From Propionimicrobium sp963511305 (GTDB lineage: Bacteria; Actinomycetota; Actinomycetes; Propionibacteriales; Propionibacteriaceae), in NCBI GenBank assembly GCA_963511305.1, contig CAUPIJ010000004.1, forward strand, positions 49,858 through 113,857: a DNA stretch of 64,000 nt, read 5' to 3'. The notes beneath the pieces are model-generated. The model searched no databases, had not been told where the DNA came from, and was given only the letters and a program-made list of their open reading frames with translations. The position numbers were made by a program, and so were the translations under genes. This document shows, piece by piece, positions 18,178 to 27,145 of the stretch (positions within the stretch are counted from its first letter, which is position 1; every line of letters starts with the position of its first letter).

Positions 18178-18785
18178 CACTTGCCTCCGATAATCAGGCT
18201 CATAGCCTCTGCCCTGGTCGCGGCGTTGCGAAGCTGGCCTCGCACCGCCGACGTGACGGTCTTGCTGCCAGGCTTGCGCACCCCGCGCATCGTCATGCAA
18301 TTGTGCTCGCATTCCAGCACCACCAGCACACCCTTCACACCGAGCGTGTGCTCTAGCTCATCAGCGATCTGGGTTGTCAGGCGCTCCTGCACCTGCGGGC
18401 GGCGGGCGTAGGCCTCGACCAACCTGGCCAGCTTAGACAAACCAACCACTCGCCCACTTTCCGGCGGAATGTAGGCGATGTGCGCGTAGCCGTGGAACGG
18501 CAGCAGGTGATGCTCGCACATCGAATGCACGTCGATGTCCTTAACCAGCACCATCTCGTCGTGACTGGCGTCAAACGTGGTTTCGAGAAGCTGCTTTGGA
18601 TCTTGGCCGATGCCAGAAAACAATTCTGCGCAGGCTCTTGCGACGCGCGCCGGGGTCTCCCGTAGCCCGTCGCGATCGGGGTCCTCGCCGATGCCAAGCA
18701 GGATTTCTCGAACACCGTGCTCGATCATCTCGAGGTCGAAGCCGTCTTGCGCGGATTTGTCTGCGCGGGGCCCCTGATTAGCCAT
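18177..18785 (-). CDS. folE: GTP cyclohydrolase I
   Basis: 202 residues. Zinc and active-site residues are in place: C and H in VHSMCEHHLLPFHGYAHIAYIP, KLARLVEAYARRPQVQERLTTQIAD, and the late CMTMRGVRKPGS cysteine. It converts GTP to dihydroneopterin triphosphate, the first step of folate synthesis. It follows ftsH with a 31-base gap, an arrangement seen in most actinobacteria. ACTTTCAGGAG precedes the ATG. Confidence 0.97.
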   Translation of the reverse strand: MANQGPRADKSAQDGFDLEMIEHGVREILLGIGEDPDRDGLRETPARVARACAELFSGIGQDPKQLLETTFDASHDEMVLVKDIDVHSMCEHHLLPFHGYAHIAYIPPESGRVVGLSKLARLVEAYARRPQVQERLTTQIADELEHTLGVKGVLVVLECEHNCMTMRGVRKPGSKTVTSAVRGQLRNAATRAEAMSLIIGGK

Positions 18786-18816
18786 TGATACTCCTGAAAG
18801 TTAAGCCCTCAGCATC

Positions 18817-20787
18817 TTAGTCTTGCTGAGCCCTGCCGGGCAGGCTGGCGTCGACCGGGGGCAGGTTCGAGGGCACCCGCAGAGCCGAACCAGTAAACGC
18901 GCCCCGTTTGGGATGCCGCTTCAATTCCTTGAAGATTGCGGCCACCTGAGCCTTGGTCAGCGTCTCCTTGTCGAGCAGCTGCCGAACCAACTCGTCGAGG
19001 ATGCGCCGGTTGGCGACCAGCGTGTCAAAGGCCTCCTGGTGCGCGTCCTCCAACAGCCGGTTGACCTGCTCGTCGATGGCCGCGGCCGTCTTCTCCGAAT
19101 ACGGCTTGCTGTTCTGCTGCGCGGACATTCCCATGAATGGCTCCGACGACTCGTCGCCGCCCAGCTTCACAGTGCCCAGCGCATCCGTCATGCCAAACTG
19201 CGTAACCATCCTGCGGGCCAGCTTGGTGGCTTTCTCGATGTCGTTCGCAGCTCCCGTAGTCGGGTCGTGGAAGACGAGTTCCTCTGCAGCGCGTCCGCCA
19301 AGCATGTAGGCCAGCTGATCTAGGAGCTCACCGCGGGTCTGCGAATACTTGTCGTTATCCGGCAGCACCATCGTGTAGCCCATCGCGCGCCCGCGAGGCA
19401 GAATCGTGATCTTCTGGACGGGATCGGTGCCAGGCATAGCCGCAGCTACCAGCGCGTGCCCGCCCTCGTGATAAGCGGTGATCAGCCTCTCGCGATCGTT
19501 CAGCAGTCTGGTGCTGCGCTGTGGGCCACCGATGACGCGATCGATGGCCTCGTCGATCTCGGTGTCCGTGATCAGCGGCAGATCGTGACGGGCGGTCAGC
19601 AACGCAGCCTCGTTCAGCACATTTGCCAGATCGGCACCGGTGAAGCCCGGTGTGCGCTGCGCGACTAGGCCGAGGTCGACGAATTCGGCCAGCGGCTTGC
19701 CCACCGCGTGTACCCGCAGGATCTGCTCGCGCCTCTTCAGATCGGGCGCCTCGACGGGGATCTGCCTGTCAAATCTGCCTGGGCGAAGCAGCGCCGGGTC
19801 GAGGACGTCCGGGCGGTTCGTCGCGGCGATCAGGATTACGTTCGTCTTAGAGTTGAAGCCGTCCATCTCGACCAGCAGCTGGTTTAGCGTCTGCTCGCGC
19901 TCGTCGTGGCCGCCGCCCATGCCAGCCCCGCGATGCCTGCCAACGGCGTCGATCTCGTCGACGAAGATGATGGCCGGGGAGTTTTCCTTGGCCTTCGCGA
20001 ACAGGTCACGCACGCGGCTGGCACCGACACCGACGAACATCTCGACGAAGTCGGAACCGGAAATCGAGTAGAACGGCACGCCCGCCTCGCCGGCCACCGC
20101 GCGAGCGAGCAGCGTCTTGCCGGTGCCCGGCTCGCCATAGAGCAGAACGCCCGCCGGCACGCGAGCCCCTACCCGGTGAAACTTTTCGGGATTGGCCAGG
20201 AAGTCTTTGATCTCAGTCAACTCGCCGATCGCCTCGTCGCAGCCAGCCACGTCCGAGAATTTGGTTTGCGGCATGTCCGGGTCGATCAGCTCGGCCTTCG
20301 ATTTGCCGAAGCTCAGTGGGTTGCCCATGGCACCAGCGCCGCCCCTAGTGATCACGAAGAACAGCAACCCCATGATCAGGATGGGCAGCCCGAAGAACAG
20401 CAGCAGCATGCCCCAGGATTCGCTGGTAGTGATGCCCTCCCAGACCCTCAGCGAGCCGTCGGCCACCCGCTTGTCCAGCTTCTTCGACAGACCCTCGCCC
20501 TGCTCGTCGAGATAAGTGGACTGGTATTTCTTGCCGTCCAGCATTTCGATGCGGATGGTCTGATCGCCAGCGGTCATCGTGACCTGGCGTATCTGCTCTT
20601 TCCCGTCGATCAGTTGCACGGCCTTCGACGTCGGCACCTTCTCGTAGTTCATGTCCACGATGATCCTGGGCACGAACAGCAGGGCGATGACCGCGATGAG
20701 CACAAAGCCGATAATCGAGCGCCTGACTAGGCGCTTATCGTTACCAGAGCCGGGCTTCGACGGTTCGCTTGACTGGGCTTTAGGCAT
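18817..20787 (-). CDS. ftsH: ATP-dependent zinc metalloprotease FtsH
   Basis: 656 residues. Two membrane segments (about 23-43 and 126-147) flank an extracytoplasmic domain; the AAA module has Walker A at 218-225 (GEPGTGKT), IIFVDEIDAVGRHRG and the second region of homology; the protease zinc site is HEGGH near 440-444, a conservative variant of the usual HEAGH, with the third ligand Asp in NDIEKATKLARRMV. It degrades misfolded membrane proteins. The C-terminal tail is short and basic. It is flanked by the membrane-protein gene at 20857 and by folE. Confidence 0.97.
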   Translation of the reverse strand: MPKAQSSEPSKPGSGNDKRLVRRSIIGFVLIAVIALLFVPRIIVDMNYEKVPTSKAVQLIDGKEQIRQVTMTAGDQTIRIEMLDGKKYQSTYLDEQGEGLSKKLDKRVADGSLRVWEGITTSESWGMLLLFFGLPILIMGLLFFVITRGGAGAMGNPLSFGKSKAELIDPDMPQTKFSDVAGCDEAIGELTEIKDFLANPEKFHRVGARVPAGVLLYGEPGTGKTLLARAVAGEAGVPFYSISGSDFVEMFVGVGASRVRDLFAKAKENSPAIIFVDEIDAVGRHRGAGMGGGHDEREQTLNQLLVEMDGFNSKTNVILIAATNRPDVLDPALLRPGRFDRQIPVEAPDLKRREQILRVHAVGKPLAEFVDLGLVAQRTPGFTGADLANVLNEAALLTARHDLPLITDTEIDEAIDRVIGGPQRSTRLLNDRERLITAYHEGGHALVAAAMPGTDPVQKITILPRGRAMGYTMVLPDNDKYSQTRGELLDQLAYMLGGRAAEELVFHDPTTGAANDIEKATKLARRMVTQFGMTDALGTVKLGGDESSEPFMGMSAQQNSKPYSEKTAAAIDEQVNRLLEDAHQEAFDTLVANRRILDELVRQLLDKETLTKAQVAAIFKELKRHPKRGAFTGSALRVPSNLPPVDASLPGRAQQD

Positions 20788-20856
20788 GTCGTTCAGTTTC
20801 CCACAACAAGTGATAAATGGCTGGCTTGTATCCCCTTTTGGGATCTTCTCTCGAGC

Positions 20857-21456
20857 TTACTTCTGCCCGGAAACCGCACAGACGACGGTCTTGGGCTCAG
20901 GCAGCGGCAGCTCAATCGCACCGTCCGGCCGTGGGCAGTCCAGCGGCTGCTCGACGATCTTCTGCACCCGCAAGAAATATTCCGCTCGGCAATCCACCTG
21001 CTGCCAAACAGAGAGCTTGTCCTTGGCGTAGCATGCGTCCTCCTCAAACACGGGAGCCAGGCAGAGCGCCCGCCGCACACCGTCGCTAAAGAGCTTCGGC
21101 GAGTAATACATCCAGTACCACTGGCTAGGGCACTTCAAATCTTCCTTGCCCTCTGCAGCCACCCTGAACTTGAAGCCCTCAGCCGTACAATCCACCTTCA
21201 GGTGAGCGACCTCGGAGGCGCCCTCTGCGGCCGGATTCTGCTCGGGACGGGCGGCAAAAACCAGACAGTCGCCTGGATTAAGCCGGGAGAACTGAGTCTT
21301 TTCAAGCTGCTTCTTTTGCCCGAAATCCACTACCCAGCCCTGGGCCGACAGCAGCACGCCGAGGCCGCAGACCGCGATCACGACCAACCCGATCAGCACA
21401 CCGAAGAGCACATTGACCAGACGGCTGCGAGACCTGCCGCCTGCGGATGCCTTCAT
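20857..21456 (-). CDS. Membrane-anchored protein of unknown function
   Basis: 199 residues: a basic N-terminus, one membrane segment at about 13-38 (LVNVLFGVLIGLVVIAVCGLG) and an extracytoplasmic domain with seven or more cysteines, spaced so as to allow several disulfides. The domain starts FSRLNPGDCLVF, a theme also met in actinobacterial septum-formation/LppU-like proteins, but I cannot assign a family. It overlaps the hpt stop by one base (TAATG), so it is translated with hpt, and lies before ftsH. The cysteine-rich exported fold suggests an envelope role; this is an inference only. Confidence 0.7.
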   Translation of the reverse strand: MKASAGGRSRSRLVNVLFGVLIGLVVIAVCGLGVLLSAQGWVVDFGQKKQLEKTQFSRLNPGDCLVFAARPEQNPAAEGASEVAHLKVDCTAEGFKFRVAAEGKEDLKCPSQWYWMYYSPKLFSDGVRRALCLAPVFEEDACYAKDKLSVWQQVDCRAEYFLRVQKIVEQPLDCPRPDGAIELPLPEPKTVVCAVSGQK

Positions 21457-22007
21457 TAGCTATAGACGTGCGGGGCTAGCGCGGCCAGGTCACAAAGGTT
21501 GCGGTAGCGGCCGTCGTAGTCGAGGCCGTAGCCGACGACGAACTCGTTGGGCACGTCGAAACCAATGTACTTGACATCGACCTGGCAATCGATGGCCTCC
21601 GGCTTCCGGAACATTGTCATGATCTCCAGGCTGGCGGGCTCGCGCGACAGCAGGTTGTTGACCAGATAGCTGAGTGTCAGGCCGGTGTCGATGATGTCCT
21701 CGACGATCAAGACGTCGCGACCGTTAATGTCGGTGGAGAGGTCTTTTAGAATCCGCACGACGCCCGAGCTTTGGGTGCCGGAACCGTAGGAAGAGATCGC
21801 CATCCAGTCGACGTCACAGTGGATCTTCATGGCTCTGGTTAGGTCGGATACGGTGATCATCGCGCCATTGAGGACGCCGACGATCAGCGGTTCGCGGCCC
21901 TCGTAGTCACGGTCAATCTCGGCGGCCACCTCGGTGACGCGGTCTGCTAGTTGCTGCTTGCTGTAAAGAACGTGCTCAAGATCTTGAGTGATGTCTGATG
22001 CTTCCAC
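21456..22007 (-). CDS. hpt: Hypoxanthine phosphoribosyltransferase
   Basis: 183 residues. The PRPP-binding motif VLIVEDIIDTGLTL lies at 99-112, with the catalytic Asp in EDIIDTG, and the hood/purine-site segment ends in FVVGYGLDYDGRYRNL. It salvages hypoxanthine and guanine with PRPP. The start is GTG at 22007, 5 bases after the tilS stop. The tilS-hpt-ftsH order is conserved in many bacteria. Confidence 0.96.
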   Translation of the reverse strand: MEASDITQDLEHVLYSKQQLADRVTEVAAEIDRDYEGREPLIVGVLNGAMITVSDLTRAMKIHCDVDWMAISSYGSGTQSSGVVRILKDLSTDINGRDVLIVEDIIDTGLTLSYLVNNLLSREPASLEIMTMFRKPEAIDCQVDVKYIGFDVPNEFVVGYGLDYDGRYRNLCDLAALAPHVYS

Positions 22008-22012
22008 TTCGT

Positions 22013-22987
22013 TTACCTTACCGGCTTCAGCCTTCCTTGCGCACGACTAATGCGAACTCCGCCGGGCAAATCGACGCCCCGCTGACCGCTCCAGGCCGAA
22101 ACCAGCTGAAATACTGCCTCGACGTGCTCAAAGCTGACCTCCGCCACGCCTTGCTGCGCGAGCCAACGACGCAGCACCCTAGTGGCGATCGCAGGATGCA
22201 GGCCGCTGAGCAATTCGACCGAGAGCTCCTCGGCTGGCTCCGGCAGCGCTTCAGCGGCAAGCTGGTCCAGGAGATCAGCGTCCCTACCCGCCAGCACAGC
22301 CGTCCTGGCCAGCGCCTCGGTGAAGCCTGGCCCAAGATCGCCCTCGAGAGTGGGCAGCGATGAACGCCTGGCCCGCACCCGCGCGAAACGATCTTGCAGA
22401 TTCTGCGGATCTTCCCAGACCTCAAGACCCCAATCATCGGCGGCCTGGCGAAGCGTCTGGGCGCGCAGCCCTAAGAGCGGACGCAGCAGCGTGACAGCAC
22501 CCCGCTTCGACTCGACGGCCATGCCGGAAAGAGACCGGGTTCCAGAGCCGCGCGCCAGGCCTAGCAGAACAGTTTCGGCCTGATCGTCCATGCTGTGAGC
22601 CAGCATTAGATAGCCAGAAAAGTCTTTCGTCAGCGCCTCATATCGGGCGCCTCGGGCGGCGGCCTCCATGCCCGATCCGTCGTCGGCGACCCGCACCCGC
22701 GCTACCCGTGAGGTGAGGCCCAGGCCTGCGAGTTCGGCCGCTGCCTTTTCGGCCACCTTCGCCGAGCCGTCCTGAAGCTGGTGGTCGACGATCACGGCCT
22801 CAATGTGCGCCTCAGGGAATTCCCGGTTTCGCAGGTGCGCGCATGCGGCAGCCAGTGCCATCGAATCCGCGCCTCCCGAAACCCCTAGTCGAACCGAGGT
22901 GACAGGGAATTCACAGGCCTTGGCAAGCCAGCCGCGAACCGCCTGCACGACGCTCAGGCAGGCCGGGCTCAGGTTCCGGATCGCCAC
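22013..22987 (-). CDS. tilS: tRNA(Ile)-lysidine synthetase
   Basis: 324 residues. The PP-loop SGGADS is at 37-42, followed by the HxxDD-like MLAHSMDDQAETVLLGLARGSGTRSLSGM. It adds lysine to C34 of tRNA-Ile(CAU) so that it reads AUA. Only the short form is present, with a brief C-terminal domain, as in other actinobacteria. Start GTG at 22987, next to the stop of the DUF2342 gene. Confidence 0.94.
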   Translation of the reverse strand: MAIRNLSPACLSVVQAVRGWLAKACEFPVTSVRLGVSGGADSMALAAACAHLRNREFPEAHIEAVIVDHQLQDGSAKVAEKAAAELAGLGLTSRVARVRVADDGSGMEAAARGARYEALTKDFSGYLMLAHSMDDQAETVLLGLARGSGTRSLSGMAVESKRGAVTLLRPLLGLRAQTLRQAADDWGLEVWEDPQNLQDRFARVRARRSSLPTLEGDLGPGFTEALARTAVLAGRDADLLDQLAAEALPEPAEELSVELLSGLHPAIATRVLRRWLAQQGVAEVSFEHVEAVFQLVSAWSGQRGVDLPGGVRISRAQGRLKPVR

Positions 22988-22989
22988 GG

Positions 22990-23982
22990 CTAGCCGATCT
23001 GCGGGTAGGCGACCCTGCCCAGCCAGCGCATCGGCGCCTTGAGTTCCTCGGCGGTGGGCAGGTTCTCTGTGTCTTGCCAGACCAGGTTCAGGCCAGCGAC
23101 GTCAACCTCGTCGATGACGGCCCGGCAAAATCTTGCGCCGTCGCGATATTGCGCCAGTTTGGCGTCCATGCCAAGCAGGCGGTTGAGCAGCGCCTTGAAG
23201 ATGTTCTTAGAGCGCATCGAAGACTTGCGGCGATTCTGGAAGCGTCTGCGTATCGTGCGCACCGATGGCACGATCTCGGCGCCGACCGCGTCCATCATGA
23301 AATCAGCGTGGCCCTCTAGCAGCCCCATGATGGCGTTCAGGCTCTCCAGCTTCTCGGCCACCTGCGGGCTCAACGTGGCCAGCAGGGCGTCCAGGGAGTC
23401 TTCTTTCTTGCGCATGGCGGCCAGATCAAGCCGGAACTTATCGTCCTCTTCGAGCACCTCGTTAATCAGGCCAGCGAGGTGGTCTCGCAGCCAGGGCGCG
23501 TTCGCGAACTGCACCCTGTGGGTCTGTTCGTGCAGGGCAACCCAGAGGCGAAAATCTTGGGGGTCGACCTCCAGTTCTTTCTCCACCGAGACGATGGTCG
23601 GCGCGTTCAGCAGCAGCATCGGCTGCTTCGCGTACGGCACGTATTGACCGAGGATCTGAGGGGCCAGCGCGGCGAGGGCAGCTCCGAGCATCGCGCCCCT
23701 GGAAGCATCGCCCAGCTTGGCGAACGGGCCGCGCTCGTCGTCATCGACCAGGATGAAAGCCGCGGTTTGGACGTTTGCCTCCACCATCGTCTGGCGGTCA
23801 ACCACTAGCTCGGGCACGTCCCCGGCCTGCGGCAGCTGGGTAACTTCTGTGATGATCGGCAGCGCGCGCCTGGCCGCAGCGCGAATATCGCCCACGATCT
23901 TGTGGGTGATGATGGGTTCGGATGGTTTACCGACCGGGACGATGGCCTTACCGACCCGCGTGGCCAACTGCCAATTAATCAT
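22990..23982 (-). CDS. DUF2342 zinc-dependent metallopeptidase-like protein
   Basis: 330 residues. The zincin motif HEQTH in LHEQTHRVQFANAPWLRDH and the following helix match the actinobacterial family annotated as zinc-dependent metalloprotease or coenzyme-F420-associated hydrolase (DUF2342). The presence next to dacB and tilS is conserved in mycobacteria and Streptomyces. No signal peptide is seen, so it acts in the cytosol. Proteolytic substrates are unknown and the F420 link is by phyletic pattern only. Confidence 0.85.
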   Translation of the reverse strand: MINWQLATRVGKAIVPVGKPSEPIITHKIVGDIRAAARRALPIITEVTQLPQAGDVPELVVDRQTMVEANVQTAAFILVDDDERGPFAKLGDASRGAMLGAALAALAPQILGQYVPYAKQPMLLLNAPTIVSVEKELEVDPQDFRLWVALHEQTHRVQFANAPWLRDHLAGLINEVLEEDDKFRLDLAAMRKKEDSLDALLATLSPQVAEKLESLNAIMGLLEGHADFMMDAVGAEIVPSVRTIRRRFQNRRKSSMRSKNIFKALLNRLLGMDAKLAQYRDGARFCRAVIDEVDVAGLNLVWQDTENLPTAEELKAPMRWLGRVAYPQIG

Positions 23983-24000
23983 GGCTACCAGCCTAGCCTG

Positions 24001-25428
24001 CTATTTTTGGGCGCACTTGCACGCCGACAGCGCGGACGCGAAGTGATCGAACCACGGAGTCGGGGATTTGTCTGTAGGCATCTCGTTGCCGATCGCCGCG
24101 AAAGCGATCAGCGAACCATCTGGTGTCGGGGCGTAGCCGACCATCGAGGAGACGTCAGACAAGCGGCCAGTTTTCGCCCGCAAGATGCCTCTCGCGGCAC
24201 TGCTCTGCTCGTCGTGGAATCTAACCGCCATCGTGCCGGTCGACGCGGCTGCGGGCAGCGTTTCGAGCAAGACGCGGAACCGGTCGTCGCGCTGAGCGAG
24301 CTGCATGGCTTTGACTAGGTTTTCTGCAGTCAGCCGGTTATGTTCGCTCAGTCCCGAGCCGTCCCGGATCGCCTGGCCCTCGCTCCACAGCCCTAGCTCC
24401 TGCAGATTGGCGGTTTGGGCCGCGGCGCCACCGTCAAATGTGGCCGGCTGGCCGCTAGCGAGCGCGATGTGCCTAAACAGCACCTCCGCGATGTAGTTGT
24501 CGGAGTGGACGTTGAGGCGCTCGAGGACATTGAACATCGGCACGCTGGCCACCGAAGTCAGGTTTTCCGCACCCTCGGCTGCTGCCTGCCGAGTCACGTC
24601 GCCCGTCACCTCGATGCCACTCGCGCGCAACTGGTCTGCGAAGATCAGGGCCGCAGCCGTGGACGGATCGGCCTGATCGGCATGTTCTTTCGGCTTGCCA
24701 AGATCGACGGCAAGCGCGGTTACCGGCGAGACAAACTGGATGTAGTCTTCGTACCAATCTGGGTGCCAGCTGGGGGCAGCGAAATACGAGTCATCGAAGC
24801 GAAGCTGCACCGAGGAGATCGATTTTTGCTTGAGCACAGCGGCGCTCTGCTGCGCCAACTGCTGCAGGGAGGGCATCGAAAGATATTTTGCGTAGGGGTG
24901 AGAGTCGCTGGTAGCGGCCAGCAGCGGATCGCCGTGGCCAACGAGCGTCAGCACATCGCCCGCGAGGGTGACGTCGGTGCTGAACCGATGATCCGCGCCC
25001 AGCTTCGAAAGCGCACCGAGACTCGTCATTACCTTCATGGTTGATGCCGGAACGAGTGGACGGTCGGCGTCGCCGGAATACGTGATCGCATCGCCGGAGA
25101 GGTCACCTGCGGCCGCGCCCACCACCCCATCGCTCTTAGGGAGCTGCGCCAGCACAGCACGAATCGCCTCTGGTGACGAAGGCAGCGCCTCGTCGAAATT
25201 GGGGTATCCGGCCAGTCCGGCCCGTCCCGCGCCCGGTTGGAGCTTTTCGAGCTCAGCAGATGAGATCGTCGGCTCGCCACCGCTAACGAGCCAGCCCTGA
25301 GCCATCGCCAGCGGCAGAGTGCCGAAAGCCGCAACGACCAGCACGCTTACCGTCACGCTCCAAGCTATCCAGCTAAATCGTGCAGAACGCGAGGATTTTT
25401 TGGTCGTTTTGGAAGATCCTGGCTCCAT
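24001..25428 (-). CDS. dacB: D-alanyl-D-alanine carboxypeptidase/endopeptidase (PBP4 type, peptidase S13)
   Basis: 475 residues: a membrane anchor or signal segment at about 18-44, then the S13 domain with SxxK as S129-T-M-K132 (LVPASTMKVM), SDN in NVHSDNYIAEVLFRHIA near residue 310 and KTG in LRAKTGRLSDVSSMVGY. It trims peptidoglycan stem peptides outside the membrane. It opens the long leftward cluster that runs to folK and is divergent from ppa, with AT-rich sequence between them. Confidence 0.93.
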   Translation of the reverse strand: MEPGSSKTTKKSSRSARFSWIAWSVTVSVLVVAAFGTLPLAMAQGWLVSGGEPTISSAELEKLQPGAGRAGLAGYPNFDEALPSSPEAIRAVLAQLPKSDGVVGAAAGDLSGDAITYSGDADRPLVPASTMKVMTSLGALSKLGADHRFSTDVTLAGDVLTLVGHGDPLLAATSDSHPYAKYLSMPSLQQLAQQSAAVLKQKSISSVQLRFDDSYFAAPSWHPDWYEDYIQFVSPVTALAVDLGKPKEHADQADPSTAAALIFADQLRASGIEVTGDVTRQAAAEGAENLTSVASVPMFNVLERLNVHSDNYIAEVLFRHIALASGQPATFDGGAAAQTANLQELGLWSEGQAIRDGSGLSEHNRLTAENLVKAMQLAQRDDRFRVLLETLPAAASTGTMAVRFHDEQSSAARGILRAKTGRLSDVSSMVGYAPTPDGSLIAFAAIGNEMPTDKSPTPWFDHFASALSACKCAQK

Positions 25429-25512
25429 TTTTCATATCACCCCAGAAAAAAAGGTACGTTATTCACACAATAGTTTTTTTAAACTGCAACAGGAAAACCC
25501 TGAAGAAAAAGG

Positions 25513-26070
25513 ATGGCCGTTGTGACCGACGATTTCCGCAAGGTGGAGACAAAACCCCTTTCGGCCCTCACTTTCGACATGACAGTCGAGATTCCGCGAG
25601 GCACGAAGAACAAGTATGAGATGGACCACAATTCGGGTCGCATCAGGCTGGACAGGACGCTGTTCACTTCTACTCAGTACCCCTACGACTACGGCTTCAT
25701 TGAGGGCACCCTCGGCGAGGACGGTGACCCGCTGGACGCCATGGTGATTTTGCCCGAGTCGACCTTCCCTGGCTGCCTGGTGGAGTGCCGGGCCATCGCG
25801 ATGTTCCAGATGCAGGACGAGATGGGCGGCGACGACAAGGTGCTTTGCATCCCAACCGCGGATTCCCGTCGCGACTACATGGCCGATCTGGACGACATTC
25901 CCGAGTTCATGCTGCTCGAAATCGAGCACTTCTTCACGGTCTACAAAGACCTGGAGCCCGGCAAATCAGTTGAAGGCGCCACCTGGGTGGGCCGCGCGGA
26001 GGCCGAGAAAGAGGTGCTCGCCTCGCTTGAGCGCGCGAAGGGCACTCCCTACGAACACATGAGCATCTAA
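25513..26070 (+). CDS. ppa: Inorganic pyrophosphatase, class I
   Basis: 185 residues as drawn from ATG 25513; however AAAAAGGA ends at 25513 and sits 8 bases before an in-frame GTG at 25522, which is the better-placed start (182 residues). The family active site is seen in FDMTVEIPRGTKNKYEMD, RTLFTSTQYPYDYGFIEGTLGEDGDPLDAMV and DDKVLCIP. It hydrolyses PPi to pull biosynthetic reactions forward. A perfect terminator hairpin follows. Confidence 0.96.
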   Translation: MAVVTDDFRKVETKPLSALTFDMTVEIPRGTKNKYEMDHNSGRIRLDRTLFTSTQYPYDYGFIEGTLGEDGDPLDAMVILPESTFPGCLVECRAIAMFQMQDEMGGDDKVLCIPTADSRRDYMADLDDIPEFMLLEIEHFFTVYKDLEPGKSVEGATWVGRAEAEKEVLASLERAKGTPYEHMSI

Positions 26071-26076
26071 AACCAC

Positions 26077-26111
26077 TTGGCCCCGAGAAAACCTCGGGGC
26101 CAAATTTTTTA
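26077..26111. terminator. Terminator between ppa and the convergent zinc-ribbon gene
   Basis: Perfect 11-bp arms TTGGCCCCGAG (26077-26087) and complement (26093-26103), then T residues to 26110. Confidence 0.9.
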
Positions 26112-26116
26112 CACTG

Positions 26117-27061
26117 TTACTTCTGAACCCAGACGGCGAGCCCCTGAGCCTCGTCGGTGCCTGCACAAACCACAGTATCGCCGGGCGTGCATTCAAGCTC
26201 GAAGGACTGATTTTCTGCGGTGCCAGGAATCGTGATCGTCTTGGTCTCGCTCAGCTCGGCAACCATCCCAGCAGCCGCGTTCGCTTGCTCGCAGGAGGTT
26301 CGCTCGCCAGCCCAGACGCCAGCCTCGCACTCTTTCGCGCCCTCGGGGATTTTATTCTCTGTCGACGTGCTTGACGGTTCCGAGGCGACGGACAGCGTCC
26401 TCTTCGACAGCCTGCCCTCCGGCAGGAGTGTCTTGTCGAGGTTGATCAGTTGCGCAATCAACACCCCCGAGACGGCGATCGTCAGGAACAAGACAATCAG
26501 GGCGGCGGTTAGCTTCTGTCGGGGGATGCGGTCGCGCTCGATCCCCAGGCTGTGCTCGACGCGGCGGAGGTTCTCCGTGCTCGGGTTGCGAACCTCGTCG
26601 AAGGTGGTTTGAAACTTGTCGCTGAAGACGGCCAACTTGGTCTTCGCGTTCTCGCGGGTGACCTGCAGCTTGGATTTCTTGCCTTCGGAATCAGCTTCTT
26701 CCGTCTCACTCGAATTGCCTTCGGGCTCGACGGAATCGTTCTCCGGCTCGGCTGCCGCGTCGTCCGATTCAGCAGGTTCGACCTCAGCACCCTCATCCGC
26801 AGGTCCAGCAGTTTCGTCTTCAGCTGCGGATTCCGTGGACTCTTCGGTGTCTTCGGCGGCTTCCTCGCCGTCTTCTGCGGCATCTTCCGCGGGCTGCGGT
26901 TCCGCTACCTCCGGCTCCTTACCGGGGAACTGCGGAATAAAGTCGGGGTCGAGCTTGGGGTTGATCAGGCGCAGCGCGCCGGGGGTGTTCAACATGGCGG
27001 AGCAAACTTGGCACTCCGAATCGCTGATCCCAACTTGGTTTCCGCAGCGAGCACAAAACAT
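26117..27061 (-). CDS. Zinc-ribbon, acidic-linker, single-pass membrane protein of unknown function
   Basis: 314 residues in four parts. A zinc ribbon at 1-22 (MFCARCGNQV...CQVC, CxxC-x15-CxxC). An extremely acidic, Glu/Asp/Ala/Ser-rich low-complexity stretch at about 45-130. A basic segment, then one membrane helix near 183-205. Last, an extracytoplasmic domain with four cysteines (CEAG, SCEQ, LECTPGDTVVC). The order places the ribbon in the cytosol. No function is recognised; zinc-ribbon plus TM proteins of actinobacteria are often envelope- or division-related. Confidence 0.7.
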   Translation of the reverse strand: MFCARCGNQVGISDSECQVCSAMLNTPGALRLINPKLDPDFIPQFPGKEPEVAEPQPAEDAAEDGEEAAEDTEESTESAAEDETAGPADEGAEVEPAESDDAAAEPENDSVEPEGNSSETEEADSEGKKSKLQVTRENAKTKLAVFSDKFQTTFDEVRNPSTENLRRVEHSLGIERDRIPRQKLTAALIVLFLTIAVSGVLIAQLINLDKTLLPEGRLSKRTLSVASEPSSTSTENKIPEGAKECEAGVWAGERTSCEQANAAAGMVAELSETKTITIPGTAENQSFELECTPGDTVVCAGTDEAQGLAVWVQK

Positions 27062-27145
27062 CAGCGGGCCCCTTTTCGTTCTATAATCTCTTAAGACTTT
27101 GAGACTACCTTAATTAATAAAGATTGAACCAACCACTACGCGGCT

